Shown one piece after another: positions 1 through 8,342 of a DNA stretch of 64,000 bases. Made by a program: the position numbers and the translations under genes. The notes under the pieces are model-generated. The model was not told the DNA's origin and made no database searches. It saw only the letters and a list, made by a program, of their open reading frames with translations. Position 1 is the stretch's first letter. Each line of letters opens with the position of its first letter. The stretch is from Candidatus Poribacteria bacterium (lineage in GTDB: Bacteria; Poribacteria; WGA-4E; PCPOR2b): contig JAJDUM010000037.1 in assembly GCA_022826645.1 (NCBI GenBank), positions 19,512 to 83,511 of the forward strand. The letters are read 5' to 3'.

Positions 1-573
1 GTCTACGTTCGGATCGAACTCACCGCGTGGGTGAGATCCTATGGCATTCAACCACTGACCGGTATCCATAATAAAGGTAAAGTTCTCACGGTCAGTCTCC
101 CGCAGGATGCGTAAAACCTGATCCGCGGTCATCGCAAAGCTGCCGTTGTTGTGGTTCTGCAATCCCAAAAAGACGCCTTTTTCTGCGGCATAATCGGAGA
201 GTTCTTGGAACCGAGCAATCATCGGAGCCCACAAGGCTTCTTGTTCTTCGACAGTGTCTGGCCACTTATATCTTGCGAACACGCGAATCATTTGCGCTGA
301 GAGGAAGGATGCCAAGTCGATATCCGCCTTGCCACGCTCGATTGCGTCGTGCATCTCGGCCTCTGGTCCGACATAGCTACCGGATCCCAGATAACCGATA
401 GGTAAGCCGTGTTTCATGCACAAAATTTTTATACGGCGGAGAAAATCGGGATCTCTGGGCAACCCCGATAGATGGAAGTCGATGACATCCAATTCCAATT
501 CGTGTGCAAACTGGATGTGGCTAAGAAATACTGCCTCATCCGTGGCACGCGCCATCACTCCGAGTTTAATCAT
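1..573 (-). CDS. Sugar phosphate isomerase/epimerase-like protein (3' end cut off by window)
   Basis: The reverse strand encodes 191 residues starting MIKLGVMARATDEAVF and still open at the window edge, so the C-terminal part is missing. The alternation of short beta strands and helices, with a LGLQNHNN motif near residue 145 and FTFIMDTGQWLNA near residue 170, fits the AP-endonuclease-2/xylose-isomerase TIM-barrel family; the H and D in these motifs would be metal ligands. Family members isomerise or epimerise sugars such as keto-sugars or inositol derivatives. It is the first gene of a catabolic region with a sugar-acid dehydratase next to it on the same strand, about 100 bp upstream. The exact substrate is unknown. 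ATG start at 573 follows a GAAAGGAA-type ribosome binding site. Confidence 0.8.
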   Translation of the reverse strand, partial: MIKLGVMARATDEAVFLSHIQFAHELELDVIDFHLSGLPRDPDFLRRIKILCMKHGLPIGYLGSGSYVGPEAEMHDAIERGKADIDLASFLSAQMIRVFARYKWPDTVEEQEALWAPMIARFQELSDYAAEKGVFLGLQNHNNGSFAMTADQVLRILRETDRENFTFIMDTGQWLNAIGSHPRGEFDPNVD

Positions 574-671
574 TGTTGCGGTTCCTTTCCTCTGAACCCC
601 TACTTACTTCCTGCCTATAACCCACAGTCGATATTTTGGTTACTTGAGAAACGATATTTCTACCGTGCGGT

Positions 672-1856
672 TCACCATCCCTTCCAACTCCCATCCGCAT
701 GTCGGTATTGCCGATAGGGGAGCGGTTCATACGGCAGATCATTTAGATCGGATTCCTTCACCGAAATCCCTAACCCCGGCTCGTCCGAGAGGTTGACGTG
801 CCCATCCTTTATCCTCCAATCGTGTTCGACACAGCGATCGAACAGTGACAGTCGGCTGCTGCTCTCCTGAATGAGAAAGTTGTTCATGACCGCATCGGCG
901 TGGAGGGTCGCAGCATAACAGAGGGGACCACCGGCATTATGTGGTGCCATGAGCATCTGTTCCGCCGCCGCCAATTTGGCGATATCGACCAGTGTGGTAA
1001 CGCCAAAGCAGTGCGTGACATCCGGCTGCAGAACCGCACATGCCCGATTGTCGATTAATGGCTTGAAGTCGGCAATGGTGAACAGTTTTTCGCCGGTCGC
1101 AATGGGAACCGGGCTTTTCCGCGTGACCTCCATCAGCGCTTCAAGTGAACCGACCTTGACCGGTTCCTCCAAGAATAGCGGCTTGAACGGTGCAACACGT
1201 CGAGCGAACTCGATACTTAACTCTGGGGTCGGGCTGCCGTGCGCATCCAGCAGGATGTCAAAACCGTCTCCCACCGCCTCACGCGCCGCCGCCACACACG
1301 CTGTTGAGTGGTTAACGGCTTCTTCATCCATCTGCCAGGTGCGACTTTCCAGCGGGTTACTTTTGACACCAGCGTATCTGAGCGCCTTGACCTCTTGTGC
1401 AGCTTCCGCCGCTTCCTCTGGCGTAGAGAATAGATTTCCGCCACAGTAGACACGAACCCGGTCGCGCCGTTTGCCACCCAAGATGGTATGTACTGGCACG
1501 CCCCACGCTTTGCCAGCGATGTCATACAGGGCGGCGTTAATCGCCGCGATGGCTGTGCCGAATACGGGACCACCCTTCCACGGGAGGCGGTTCGTGATAT
1601 CCTCAGTCAGTGCGACAACAGACAGCGGATCCTGATCAATCAGGAGACTCGACCACTCGTGCAGTGTCGCTTCGACCGACGGTGTTAACCATTCGCCGCT
1701 GCCCTCACCCCAACCGTCGATTCCGGCATCGGTCTCAATTTTCAGGAATAGCCACGGTTTGGAGAGGCTGCCCAACAGTTCACCGGTGTGTGGATCGCGA
1801 ACTGGCTCGCCCATAGGAACATTAAATTTGTAGGTTCTGATGCCTCTAATCTTCAT
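672..1856 (-). CDS. Mandelate racemase/muconate lactonizing enzyme family (acid-sugar dehydratase-like)
   Basis: A 394-residue enolase-superfamily protein when started at the ATG at 1856, which has a GGGGCGAG-like ribosome binding site; an upstream in-frame extension of 28 residues looks non-native. The N-terminal capping domain is followed by a barrel with K165 (VKSN), D204-x-H206 (LLDAHGS), E230 (FLEEP), E256 (ATGEK) and H306 (APHNAGGP). The D-x-H/E/E metal ligands and the late His are the pattern of mannonate/galactonate-type acid-sugar dehydratases, which remove water from an aldonic acid to give a 2-keto-3-deoxy sugar. It is one of four enolase-family genes in the window. It diverges from a mannonate dehydratase gene across a 235 bp gap. 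Substrate is inferred only to class level. Confidence 0.9.
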   Translation of the reverse strand: MKIRGIRTYKFNVPMGEPVRDPHTGELLGSLSKPWLFLKIETDAGIDGWGEGSGEWLTPSVEATLHEWSSLLIDQDPLSVVALTEDITNRLPWKGGPVFGTAIAAINAALYDIAGKAWGVPVHTILGGKRRDRVRVYCGGNLFSTPEEAAEAAQEVKALRYAGVKSNPLESRTWQMDEEAVNHSTACVAAAREAVGDGFDILLDAHGSPTPELSIEFARRVAPFKPLFLEEPVKVGSLEALMEVTRKSPVPIATGEKLFTIADFKPLIDNRACAVLQPDVTHCFGVTTLVDIAKLAAAEQMLMAPHNAGGPLCYAATLHADAVMNNFLIQESSSRLSLFDRCVEHDWRIKDGHVNLSDEPGLGISVKESDLNDLPYEPLPYRQYRHADGSWKGW

Positions 1857-2045
1857 GTATTTCTCGCCCCTGCTCAACGCGGAAGGATTGCGATCCAACG
1901 TGAAAAGATCAAGACAGATGCGCTTGACCATCTTCCTCACATCTTTGGAAAATTGTAGCAGAAAGTCAGAACGTGGTCAATATCAAAGTCCGAGAATCGA
2001 CACGGACACCTCCATATTTCAAAGATTAGATCCAAAAACAGATCG

Positions 2046-2065
2046 CAGATAGGTTATACTATCTG
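2046..2065 (+). promoter_or_regulatory. Palindrome overlapping a possible -10 box before the mannonate dehydratase gene
   Basis: CAGATAG and CTATCTG form perfect 7-base arms around GTTATA, and the centre contains TATACT, a good -10 hexamer, 26 bases before the start codon at 2092. A repressor operator lying over the -10 box would fit a substrate-induced catabolic gene. No convincing -35 hexamer is seen at the right distance, so this is a proposal. Confidence 0.35.
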
Positions 2066-2091
2066 TAACCAAATGGATATAGGAGGGAGAT

Positions 2092-3105
2092 ATGAGGATA
2101 TGTTCTTATGCACGGTTAGATGAACGGGATGACTATCTGCGGTTTCTAAAACAGTATGGTGTTGACGATGTGGTGCTCAGTTCCACTTCCCACCCCGACG
2201 CCATCCAACGATTCTCAATCGAGAACAGCGATAAACCGGGCGCACATTGGGATTTTCTCGATCTTGTAATGGTTCGCACGCGTTGCGAGGATGCGGGATT
2301 ACGGGTTATTGGGATTGAAAATCCGCTGCCGTCGTGCTGCTACGACCAAGCCATGCTGGGGCTGCCGGGACGCGATCAACAGATTGAAAACGTGATTATC
2401 ACCATCCGCAATATGGGCAGGGCGGGTATTCCGGTCTACGGCTACCACTGGATGGTCAACCAACCGGGCGTGGCACGGAACTCATGGCGCACGTCGCTAA
2501 CGACCCCGGGACGCGGCGGCTCACAGGTGAGTAGTTTTGACATGGAAATCGCGAAGCACTCGCCTCTGTTCCGTGGCCGGGAGTACACCGATGAAGAGAT
2601 GTGGGGGAACTACGAGTATTTCATCAAGGCAGTCCTCCCGGAGGCGGAAGCAGCGGGTGTGCGGCTGGCACTGCACCCTGACGACCCGCCGTTAGAGAAG
2701 CTGGGCGGCATCCCACGTCTGTTCCACGATTTCGAGGGGTTTAAACGCGGGATGGATATCGCCAATAACAGTCAGGCAAGTGGGCTCAACTTTTGTCTTG
2801 GCAACTGGACGGCGATGGGCACTGATATTCTCGCGGCGATCCGCCATTTTGGAGAACGCGGACAGATCGTCTACGGCCACGCTCAAGGCGTTCAAGGAAC
2901 AGTGCCGAAATTCCAAGAATGCTTCTTGGATGAAGCGGATTGCGACTTTCTCGCTGTGCTGGAAGCCTTCAAAGCGGTTGGGTTTGATAGTGTTCTACTT
3001 CCCGGTCACTGTCCGCATACACTTTACGAAAACGAGATTGGTGGACAGGGTTTTGTCTACGCGGTTGGATACCTAAAAGGACTGCTGAAAGCGGTTGGGG
3101 GCTAG
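2092..3105 (+). CDS. uxuA: Mannonate dehydratase
   Basis: 337 residues with UxuA-type motifs: YGYHWMVN near 120, LALHPDDPP near 198, GLNFCLGNW near 235 and QECFLDEAD near 275. UxuA is a Fe/Mn-dependent TIM-barrel enzyme that dehydrates D-mannonate to 2-keto-3-deoxygluconate in glucuronate breakdown; the His, Asp and Cys in these motifs correspond to conserved metal and active-site positions. The length is slightly shorter than the E. coli enzyme (about 394 residues) and typical of the shorter bacterial group. The ATG follows a strong GGAGGG ribosome binding site. An aldo/keto reductase gene follows on the same strand after 108 bp. The palindrome over the -10 region may control it. Confidence 0.9.
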   Translation: MRICSYARLDERDDYLRFLKQYGVDDVVLSSTSHPDAIQRFSIENSDKPGAHWDFLDLVMVRTRCEDAGLRVIGIENPLPSCCYDQAMLGLPGRDQQIENVIITIRNMGRAGIPVYGYHWMVNQPGVARNSWRTSLTTPGRGGSQVSSFDMEIAKHSPLFRGREYTDEEMWGNYEYFIKAVLPEAEAAGVRLALHPDDPPLEKLGGIPRLFHDFEGFKRGMDIANNSQASGLNFCLGNWTAMGTDILAAIRHFGERGQIVYGHAQGVQGTVPKFQECFLDEADCDFLAVLEAFKAVGFDSVLLPGHCPHTLYENEIGGQGFVYAVGYLKGLLKAVGG

Positions 3106-3122
3106 TTATGTATCGGGGCAGG

Positions 3123-3138
3123 TCCCGACTTGTCGGGA
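3123..3138. repeat. Short palindrome, GTCCCGAC-type
   Basis: TCCCGACTTGTCGGGA lies in the gap between uxuA and the aldo/keto reductase. It resembles the CCCGATAAATCGGG family seen elsewhere in the window. Just after it are two imperfect direct copies of CCCACGTAnGnTCTAAGG, the second of which supplies the ribosome binding site of the next gene. Confidence 0.6.
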
Positions 3139-3213
3139 TCCTCGGAACGGGAGATGCCCCTCCCACGTAGGCTCTAAGGGATGTCCCGCCCACGTAAGTT
3201 CTAAGGAGGAAGG

Positions 3214-4113
3214 ATGCAGTATCGACGATTTGGTAAAACAGATTGGCAGGTCAGTGAGATTGGCTTGGGTGGTTCGTGGTTTTACGGACGGCCAGAGTTT
3301 GGACTAAAACCGTTTTCTTACGGTGCCCGTATTGTCGAGCGCGCCTTGGAACTGGGGATCAATTACTTTGACACAGCACCGCTTTACGGTCAAGGGCGTA
3401 GCGAGGAGGTGTTGGGCACTGCCCTGAAAGGTGTGGCTGAACCGTACTATCTCGCGACCAAGGTGGGCTATTATCCAGAACCGTTCGACTATACACGAGA
3501 TACAGTCTGGCGCGGATTTGAGGCAAGCCTAAAGCGTCTAAAACGGGACAAGGTTGACCTGCTGCAGATCCACGAAGCAGAGCAGGCGGGCAGAGAGGGG
3601 ATATTCGGGACAGGTAGGACGCTGGAAACCTTGTTGGAAATTCGGGAGCAAGGATTGACCCAGCATATCGGCCTAACCGGTTCGGACCTGGGCTTGATGC
3701 GAGATGTGCTGAAAGAGTCGGATGCTTTTGTTTCGGTAATCACCTTCTGCAAGTATGACCTACTCACACAGGAAGCCAAGGATATTCTGGTGCCCACCGC
3801 AGCGGAGCGCGACGTCGCTGTAATCACTGCATCGCCGCTCCACGCGGGACTTTTGGGATCAAAGCGGGAACTGTGGATGGAGAACGGGCGCTTTGCCGAC
3901 CTTTATGATACGCTGGAACAGGTGGAAAACCTGCTGGCAGATCAACCCGAAGATATTACCCATATTGCGCTACGTTATCTCCTCTCAGATCCGCGTGTGT
4001 CTATTCTACTATCGGGAGTGGCATCAATCGAAGAATTGGAGACGTCGGTTTCCATAGCCGACGGGCACTATCTGCCAGCGGAGCTTATTGCACAGATTGA
4101 AGCAATCAAATGA
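3214..4113 (+). CDS. Aldo/keto reductase
   Basis: 299 residues with the complete aldo/keto reductase tetrad: D53 and Y58 in FDTAPLYG, K83 in ATKVGY and H120 in LLQIHEAE. The fold is a NAD(P)H-dependent (beta/alpha)8 barrel; the C-terminal SILLSGVASIEELETSV segment matches the cofactor-binding region of the family. Members reduce aldehydes and ketones or oxidise sugars such as L-galactose or L-fucose; the closest type here looks like the sugar dehydrogenase branch, by resemblance only. Start ATG at 3214 has an AAGGAGGAAGG ribosome binding site. It lies downstream of uxuA on the same strand and probably acts in the same sugar pathway. Confidence 0.92.
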   Translation: MQYRRFGKTDWQVSEIGLGGSWFYGRPEFGLKPFSYGARIVERALELGINYFDTAPLYGQGRSEEVLGTALKGVAEPYYLATKVGYYPEPFDYTRDTVWRGFEASLKRLKRDKVDLLQIHEAEQAGREGIFGTGRTLETLLEIREQGLTQHIGLTGSDLGLMRDVLKESDAFVSVITFCKYDLLTQEAKDILVPTAAERDVAVITASPLHAGLLGSKRELWMENGRFADLYDTLEQVENLLADQPEDITHIALRYLLSDPRVSILLSGVASIEELETSVSIADGHYLPAELIAQIEAIK

Positions 4114-4293
4114 ATATGCACAGATGTTTAGGATTTTTGTTTATTCTTTAACACAATCTTAACACTTTTCTTCGCAGATCTGTGCTATCATATATATTAG
4201 CAAGGAGCCGCGGACACCCTGTATTCAACTCAGGCAGTTATGTGCGGAACTCAAGGATAGGAACCTTCGCGCCGGAATTGAAGGGGGATATGG

Positions 4294-4911
4294 ATGAAGA
4301 TAAAGTTTATCGGCATTTTCCTGTTAGCCCTACTGTTGATCCTAGGATTGCTTCAGATTGAAGCGATCGGGAACTTAAATCCAATCTTCCACTCTATCGC
4401 CGCATCGGTCCGTCAAATGGTGGATTGGGTATTGGCTGCATATTCGCCAAACATGATTATTTTGAGAGGCGAACCGGAGTTACTCAATGTTGACACAGTA
4501 CAGGATTACTTTCCAAACTATGTGCAGAAATCGACAGCCCCGCGGCACAATAAAGAAGACGCGCAGCGGAATGAACAGGCAGGTGTGAGGGGTTCAATGT
4601 GGGGTCTTTCAGGAGAAGATTTCAGCAATACGCCGCAAACCTCTCCGACAGAGGAATCAGCAAATAGGAGCCTGCAACTTTTACAAGAAATCACCGAGCC
4701 AGCAGACCCGGTGACCGATCTTTTTCCCGAGACTGAGTGGTATGACGGAGTTGACTTGGATGCGTACGACTTCACAGAGCTACTGACAACGGAAGAGCCA
4801 GAGAAGGGAGCCCACCCGGCTGAAACATTAGACTCAGATGTTGTCCAACCCCTGCTTAACGAGATAAAATCACAGATAGATCAGAAATTAAAGTCAGAAG
4901 ATCTGAGGTAA
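4294..4911 (+). CDS. Hypothetical membrane-anchored acidic protein
   Basis: 205 residues not recognised as a known family. Residues 4-26 form one hydrophobic segment (FIGIFLLALLLILGLLQIEAIG) that is either a signal anchor or an uncleaved signal peptide; the rest is hydrophilic, with an acidic, Ser/Thr/Glu-rich stretch from about 100 to 200 and little predicted structure. The start ATG has a GAAGGGGGATATGG context. The DUF4861-like lipoprotein gene follows after 126 bp on the same strand, so both may work at the cell surface. It could be a periplasmic linker or an anchor protein. Confidence 0.6.
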   Translation: MKIKFIGIFLLALLLILGLLQIEAIGNLNPIFHSIAASVRQMVDWVLAAYSPNMIILRGEPELLNVDTVQDYFPNYVQKSTAPRHNKEDAQRNEQAGVRGSMWGLSGEDFSNTPQTSPTEESANRSLQLLQEITEPADPVTDLFPETEWYDGVDLDAYDFTELLTTEEPEKGAHPAETLDSDVVQPLLNEIKSQIDQKLKSEDLR

Positions 4912-5037
4912 CATAGGAAAAGTGTAGATAGTTCGGACAATTTTTCAGGCATACCAAGCGACGTGAACTTTGTCGTTAGATGAACCTTGACTTTTCCCAA
5001 CAGATCGGTTATCCTCTTGGAGCAGGGAGGAGACATT

Positions 5038-6444
5038 TTGACCGGTTTTTTCACCAATTTAGAAAAACAGTGGCAACTTTGTAAATCGGGTCCTCTTTAT
5101 AACTTAAAGAGGATCTTCTATTTTTATCTGGCTTTTGGCGCCCTATTGCTGTGGATTTCTGGTTGTAATTTCCCCGGCGGCCAAAACCGTGACATCCCAC
5201 AAATTCAACTGACCATACAGAACACCCTACCAATCAAGCGCGTCAATGTGCCAATTGTGTTGTCGCTCGCCGAATTGAAAGAGGTTGCATCCAACTTTTC
5301 ATTTAACGCCTATCTGGTCGTCTCAGGCCAGGCACCCGTCGAAGTCGAAATTCCAAGCCAAGCCGATGATACAAACTACGACGGTCACAGAGACGCGTTA
5401 GTCTTTTTCGTAGACCTTGAACCGCAAGAGACCAAGAGCGTCAGGATCCGATATGCCCCTGATAACGAGATGTCGGTCACACTTGGATTCACTCGGCGGA
5501 CACGGGCGGGGGTATTCCCGGAGTTGGGGGGATATGCTGCATTGGAATCAGAGTGGGCTGCCTACCTCCTCCAGCCTAACGGCTCAATCAATAGCTACGG
5601 CAAGAAAACCAAAGGGTTATTCCTTGATCGATTCGTCCGGCAGCGCAGGGCTCCGTCAGATTCCGATGAGGAGATTTTGACGCCACTGGTCACAGCGGAT
5701 GGCCCGAGCAACGGGCTCGGATTCGGGCTTTGGGATACGGAAACGGGGACGCTCATATCTCCTGAAGATCAGCAGGATTATGTGCGCATTGTAGCTGATG
5801 GACCGATGAGATCGGTCGTGCAGCGGATTATACCCGATTGGGTCTTGTCGTCAGGCAGAACGGTTTCTCTCACATCAACCTACTCGATTTACGCCGGACA
5901 TCAATGGGCGGAACATCATATCCAGACTCAAGGGTTAGGAGACGGGCATCGCATAGCGATCCGCTTGCCGAACCGAGGAGTCGCCCCGGTCAGAAATGAG
6001 AAAGATGGCTGGCTATGGAGTTGGGAAACGGAGACGCAAACCGACCGTGAGATGGGGTTTGGTGTTATCTACCCGGTGGACGGGTTCGAGACATTCTTCA
6101 AATCAGAGACGGGAAACACTATATTAATGAAGCCTGATCAGCATGATGAAGTTTACTACCGATTTGCCACCGCTTTGAAAGTAGAAGAAGAGGTTGAAAC
6201 CGCGACACAGGTAATGGTTGACAGCATAGAGCGTCGAGACCAATCACCCCCCGATGAAAAAGAGGTTGGAGTAGCGACGAAGCAAACGGCTGACGGCATA
6301 GAGCGTCCAAACGAATCACCGCCCGCTAAAAAAGAGGTTGGAATAGCAACACAGGAAGCCTTTGAGAAGTACGTTCAGGCGATGGCGACGGAAATCCAAA
6401 CACCGCCGGTGATTCAATTCACACCACAAGAAACGAAAGAGTAA
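5038..6444 (+). CDS. DUF4861-like lipoprotein
   Basis: The TTG at 5038 sits 7 bases after a GGGAGGAG ribosome binding site and is preferred to an upstream TTG at 4987. The product is about 468 residues. A hydrophobic stretch ending LLLWISGC is a lipoprotein signal with the Cys as lipidation site. The mature part opens with IQNTLPIKRVNVPIVLSLAE and a DDTNYDGHRDALVFFVDL segment, then GLGFGLWDTETGTL, matching my recollection of DUF4861, a beta-rich family common in uronic-acid polysaccharide utilisation loci; biochemical role unknown. Near the C terminus a 24-residue unit is repeated in tandem. Its position beside uxuA-type genes fits polysaccharide-linked metabolism. Confidence 0.75.
   Translation: MTGFFTNLEKQWQLCKSGPLYNLKRIFYFYLAFGALLLWISGCNFPGGQNRDIPQIQLTIQNTLPIKRVNVPIVLSLAELKEVASNFSFNAYLVVSGQAPVEVEIPSQADDTNYDGHRDALVFFVDLEPQETKSVRIRYAPDNEMSVTLGFTRRTRAGVFPELGGYAALESEWAAYLLQPNGSINSYGKKTKGLFLDRFVRQRRAPSDSDEEILTPLVTADGPSNGLGFGLWDTETGTLISPEDQQDYVRIVADGPMRSVVQRIIPDWVLSSGRTVSLTSTYSIYAGHQWAEHHIQTQGLGDGHRIAIRLPNRGVAPVRNEKDGWLWSWETETQTDREMGFGVIYPVDGFETFFKSETGNTILMKPDQHDEVYYRFATALKVEEEVETATQVMVDSIERRDQSPPDEKEVGVATKQTADGIERPNESPPAKKEVGIATQEAFEKYVQAMATEIQTPPVIQFTPQETKE
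6190..6360 (+). repeat. Tandem 72 bp repeat inside the DUF4861-like gene
   Basis: The unit starts with GAGGTTG at 6190, 6262 and 6334, giving an exact 72-base period and a 24-residue protein repeat (KEVGVATKQTADGIERPNES type). Two full and one partial copies, with base differences between copies, form a charged linker at the C terminus. Confidence 0.85.
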
Positions 6445-6463
6445 AACTAAAAGGAGTTAAACC

Positions 6464-7063
6464 GTGTTCAATAAGGAGGAATGCTTAGAAATTATCGCGA
6501 AGCACCGCACAGACGAGGTTGTCGTCGCAACGATGGGGGTTACTGTACCTTGGGGACAGATTTCAGACCATCCGCTCGACTATGCATCTGTCGGTAGTGC
6601 GATGGGTCACGCAGCGGACTTCGGATTGGGAATTGCACTGGCAAGACCGGACAAGAAGGTGCTGGTCCTCAACGGAGATGGTAGCATGTTGATGTGTTTA
6701 GGAACATTAGCAACAGTTACCGCGTTGCAGAAACCGGCACACAATTTCTATCTCTTTGTATGCGAAAATGGTTCGTATGAGGTAACGGGAAATCAACCTA
6801 TCCCGGGCGGACAGAATTTCAGTTTTACGACCATTGCACGCGGCGCAGGATTTGAGAAGTTCTATGAATTCGAGGATGCCGCATCATTAGATGAATCGCT
6901 GTCATCGATTTTAGCGGAGGCAGGACCGACCCTCATCAATCTTAAACTTGCCCTTGCCAATGAACCGCCACCGAGTCGAAGTGCGGAACACGCTGTGCGT
7001 TTCTTGCGTCCGACACTCGCAGGATCTACGCACGAATTGCGACAGGCGTTAGAGACAGAGTAA
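6464..7063 (+). CDS. TPP-binding decarboxylase subunit (sulfopyruvate/phosphonopyruvate decarboxylase beta-type)
   Basis: 199 residues covering only the C-terminal thiamine diphosphate domain of the TPP-enzyme family. The cofactor motif is present: NGDGSMLMCLGTL near residue 69 followed after about 25 residues by ENGSYEVTG. This size and architecture match the beta subunit of sulfopyruvate decarboxylase (ComE) or the C-terminal half of phosphonopyruvate decarboxylase, which normally need a partner N-terminal (PYR) domain. No such partner is encoded next to it. GTG start with AAAAGGAG upstream; it follows the lipoprotein gene by 19 bp, so the two are probably co-transcribed. The real substrate is open. 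Confidence 0.8.
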   Translation: MFNKEECLEIIAKHRTDEVVVATMGVTVPWGQISDHPLDYASVGSAMGHAADFGLGIALARPDKKVLVLNGDGSMLMCLGTLATVTALQKPAHNFYLFVCENGSYEVTGNQPIPGGQNFSFTTIARGAGFEKFYEFEDAASLDESLSSILAEAGPTLINLKLALANEPPPSRSAEHAVRFLRPTLAGSTHELRQALETE

Positions 7064-7091
7064 CTTAGCGACAAGCGCCCCCGGGTAGGCG

Positions 7092-7137
7092 GCACCGATG
7101 CGCACAAGGATAGCTACTGTTTCAATTCATCGGTGCT
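7092..7137. terminator. Inverted repeat between convergent genes
   Basis: GCACCGATG at 7092 and CATCGGTGC at 7129 are perfect 9-base arms with a 28-base loop, in the gap between the convergent TPP-subunit and aminotransferase genes. The loop contains the stop codon of the aminotransferase gene. It could end transcription from both sides, but there is no clear T run. Confidence 0.35.
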
Positions 7138-8313
7138 ATTTCGGATCTTATGAAACGCCTCCAAGATACGCTCCATATCATCCACACCGCCTAAGAACAG
7201 TGCGTGGGTCAAGCTGCAAACTTCCTCTGCATAAACCCGTTCTGCATTGGGACAATCCACTTTGCTGTAATCGATTGTTCCTTCATAAAGCGACCCCTTT
7301 CGTGCACAGCCAAGCTGGTCAAAGAAATCCATGTCAGCGAAGGGACCTTCCTGGTAGATAGGCTGACCATGCGCACCCACGCCGCACGATACACCTTCTG
7401 CGTTGAGAGCCTCCAAAAATCGGCTCCTTGGAACGCCATCGAACTCGTCGGGGATGTATCGAAAATCCCAATAGTAGAAGCACCATCGCGTGACACGGTC
7501 ATCCCGCGGAATTGGATCAACCCCCTTGATCGCTTTTATCCCCGCAACGAGGTGGGCGGTGTTTCGCTCCCGCGTCTCGACCTGTGCATCCAACCGCTCC
7601 AGTTGACATAGCAGAAGCGCGGCTTGGAGGTTGGTCATACGCATGTTGAGATTCGCAAAACGAGCGGCGTTTTCCGCAAGTTCTTGGTCGTTTGTGAGCA
7701 CCATACCGCCCTCTCCACAGGTGAGCGTTTTCCCAATTTGGAAGCTAAACGTACCCAAGTGACCGATGGAGCCAACCCCCTTGCCTCGCCACTGTGAGCC
7801 GTGTGCGTGTGCACAATCCTCAATGACCCGAAGATCGTGTCTGTCGGCAATCTCCATGATGGCATCCATATCAGCCGGATACCCGCCGTTGTGGACGGGG
7901 ATGATAGCGCGCGTCCTCGGCGTTATGGCGGCTTCAATCGCGTCAGGACTGATATTATAAGTGAGTGGGTCAATATCAACCATGACCGGCACTGCGTTGA
8001 CTAGCACCACCGACGTAGCAGTTGCGACAAAGGTCAACGCCGGAACGATGACCTCGTCGCCCGCGTTCACGCCCGCTGCTTTTAAGGCGCATTGTAGTGC
8101 GACCGTGCCATTTGCCAAAGGAACGGCGTACTTGGCGTCCTGGTAGGCTGCGAACGCTTCGCCCACTTCGGCAACTTTGTCACGGCAATTCCACTCTCCG
8201 CTGTGCAGGACCTCCAAAAGCGCCTTTTCTTCGCTCTCGCCAAAGATGGGCCACCTTTTTCCCAGCGTGCTTTTGACGACCGGTTCTCCTCCATTCAACG
8301 CCAGCACTCCCAT
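7114..8313 (-). CDS. DegT/DnrJ/EryC1/StrS family aminotransferase
   Basis: 399 residues from the ATG at 8313, which has GGAGGTG seven bases upstream; a GTG three codons earlier overlaps that ribosome binding site and is unlikely. The fold-type-I PLP features are clear: LANGTVALQCALKAAG for phosphate binding near residue 55, VIEDCAHAHGSQWRGKGVGS with the ring-stacking Asp near 165, and SFQIGKTLTCGEGG holding the Schiff-base Lys near 195. Family members transfer amino groups to keto-sugars in nucleotide sugar or aminocyclitol synthesis, though some act in catabolism. It ends just short of the TPP-subunit gene, which points the other way. A beta-helix protein gene lies upstream on the same strand. 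Confidence 0.92.
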   Translation of the reverse strand: MGVLALNGGEPVVKSTLGKRWPIFGESEEKALLEVLHSGEWNCRDKVAEVGEAFAAYQDAKYAVPLANGTVALQCALKAAGVNAGDEVIVPALTFVATATSVVLVNAVPVMVDIDPLTYNISPDAIEAAITPRTRAIIPVHNGGYPADMDAIMEIADRHDLRVIEDCAHAHGSQWRGKGVGSIGHLGTFSFQIGKTLTCGEGGMVLTNDQELAENAARFANLNMRMTNLQAALLLCQLERLDAQVETRERNTAHLVAGIKAIKGVDPIPRDDRVTRWCFYYWDFRYIPDEFDGVPRSRFLEALNAEGVSCGVGAHGQPIYQEGPFADMDFFDQLGCARKGSLYEGTIDYSKVDCPNAERVYAEEVCSLTHALFLGGVDDMERILEAFHKIRNSTDELKQ

Positions 8314-8342
8314 ACAGGTCACCTCCTATACCACGTTTGTTG

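Noticed and set aside
949..1449. 166-codon frame opposite the enolase-family gene at 672
   Set aside because: Antisense shadow of a strong, motif-complete gene; Ser/Ala-rich as expected from codon structure on the other strand.
4118..4188. GCACAGAT and ATCTGTGC inverted pair after the aldo/keto reductase gene
   Set aside because: Arms of 8 bases with a loop of more than 50 bases and no T run; too weak to call a terminator.
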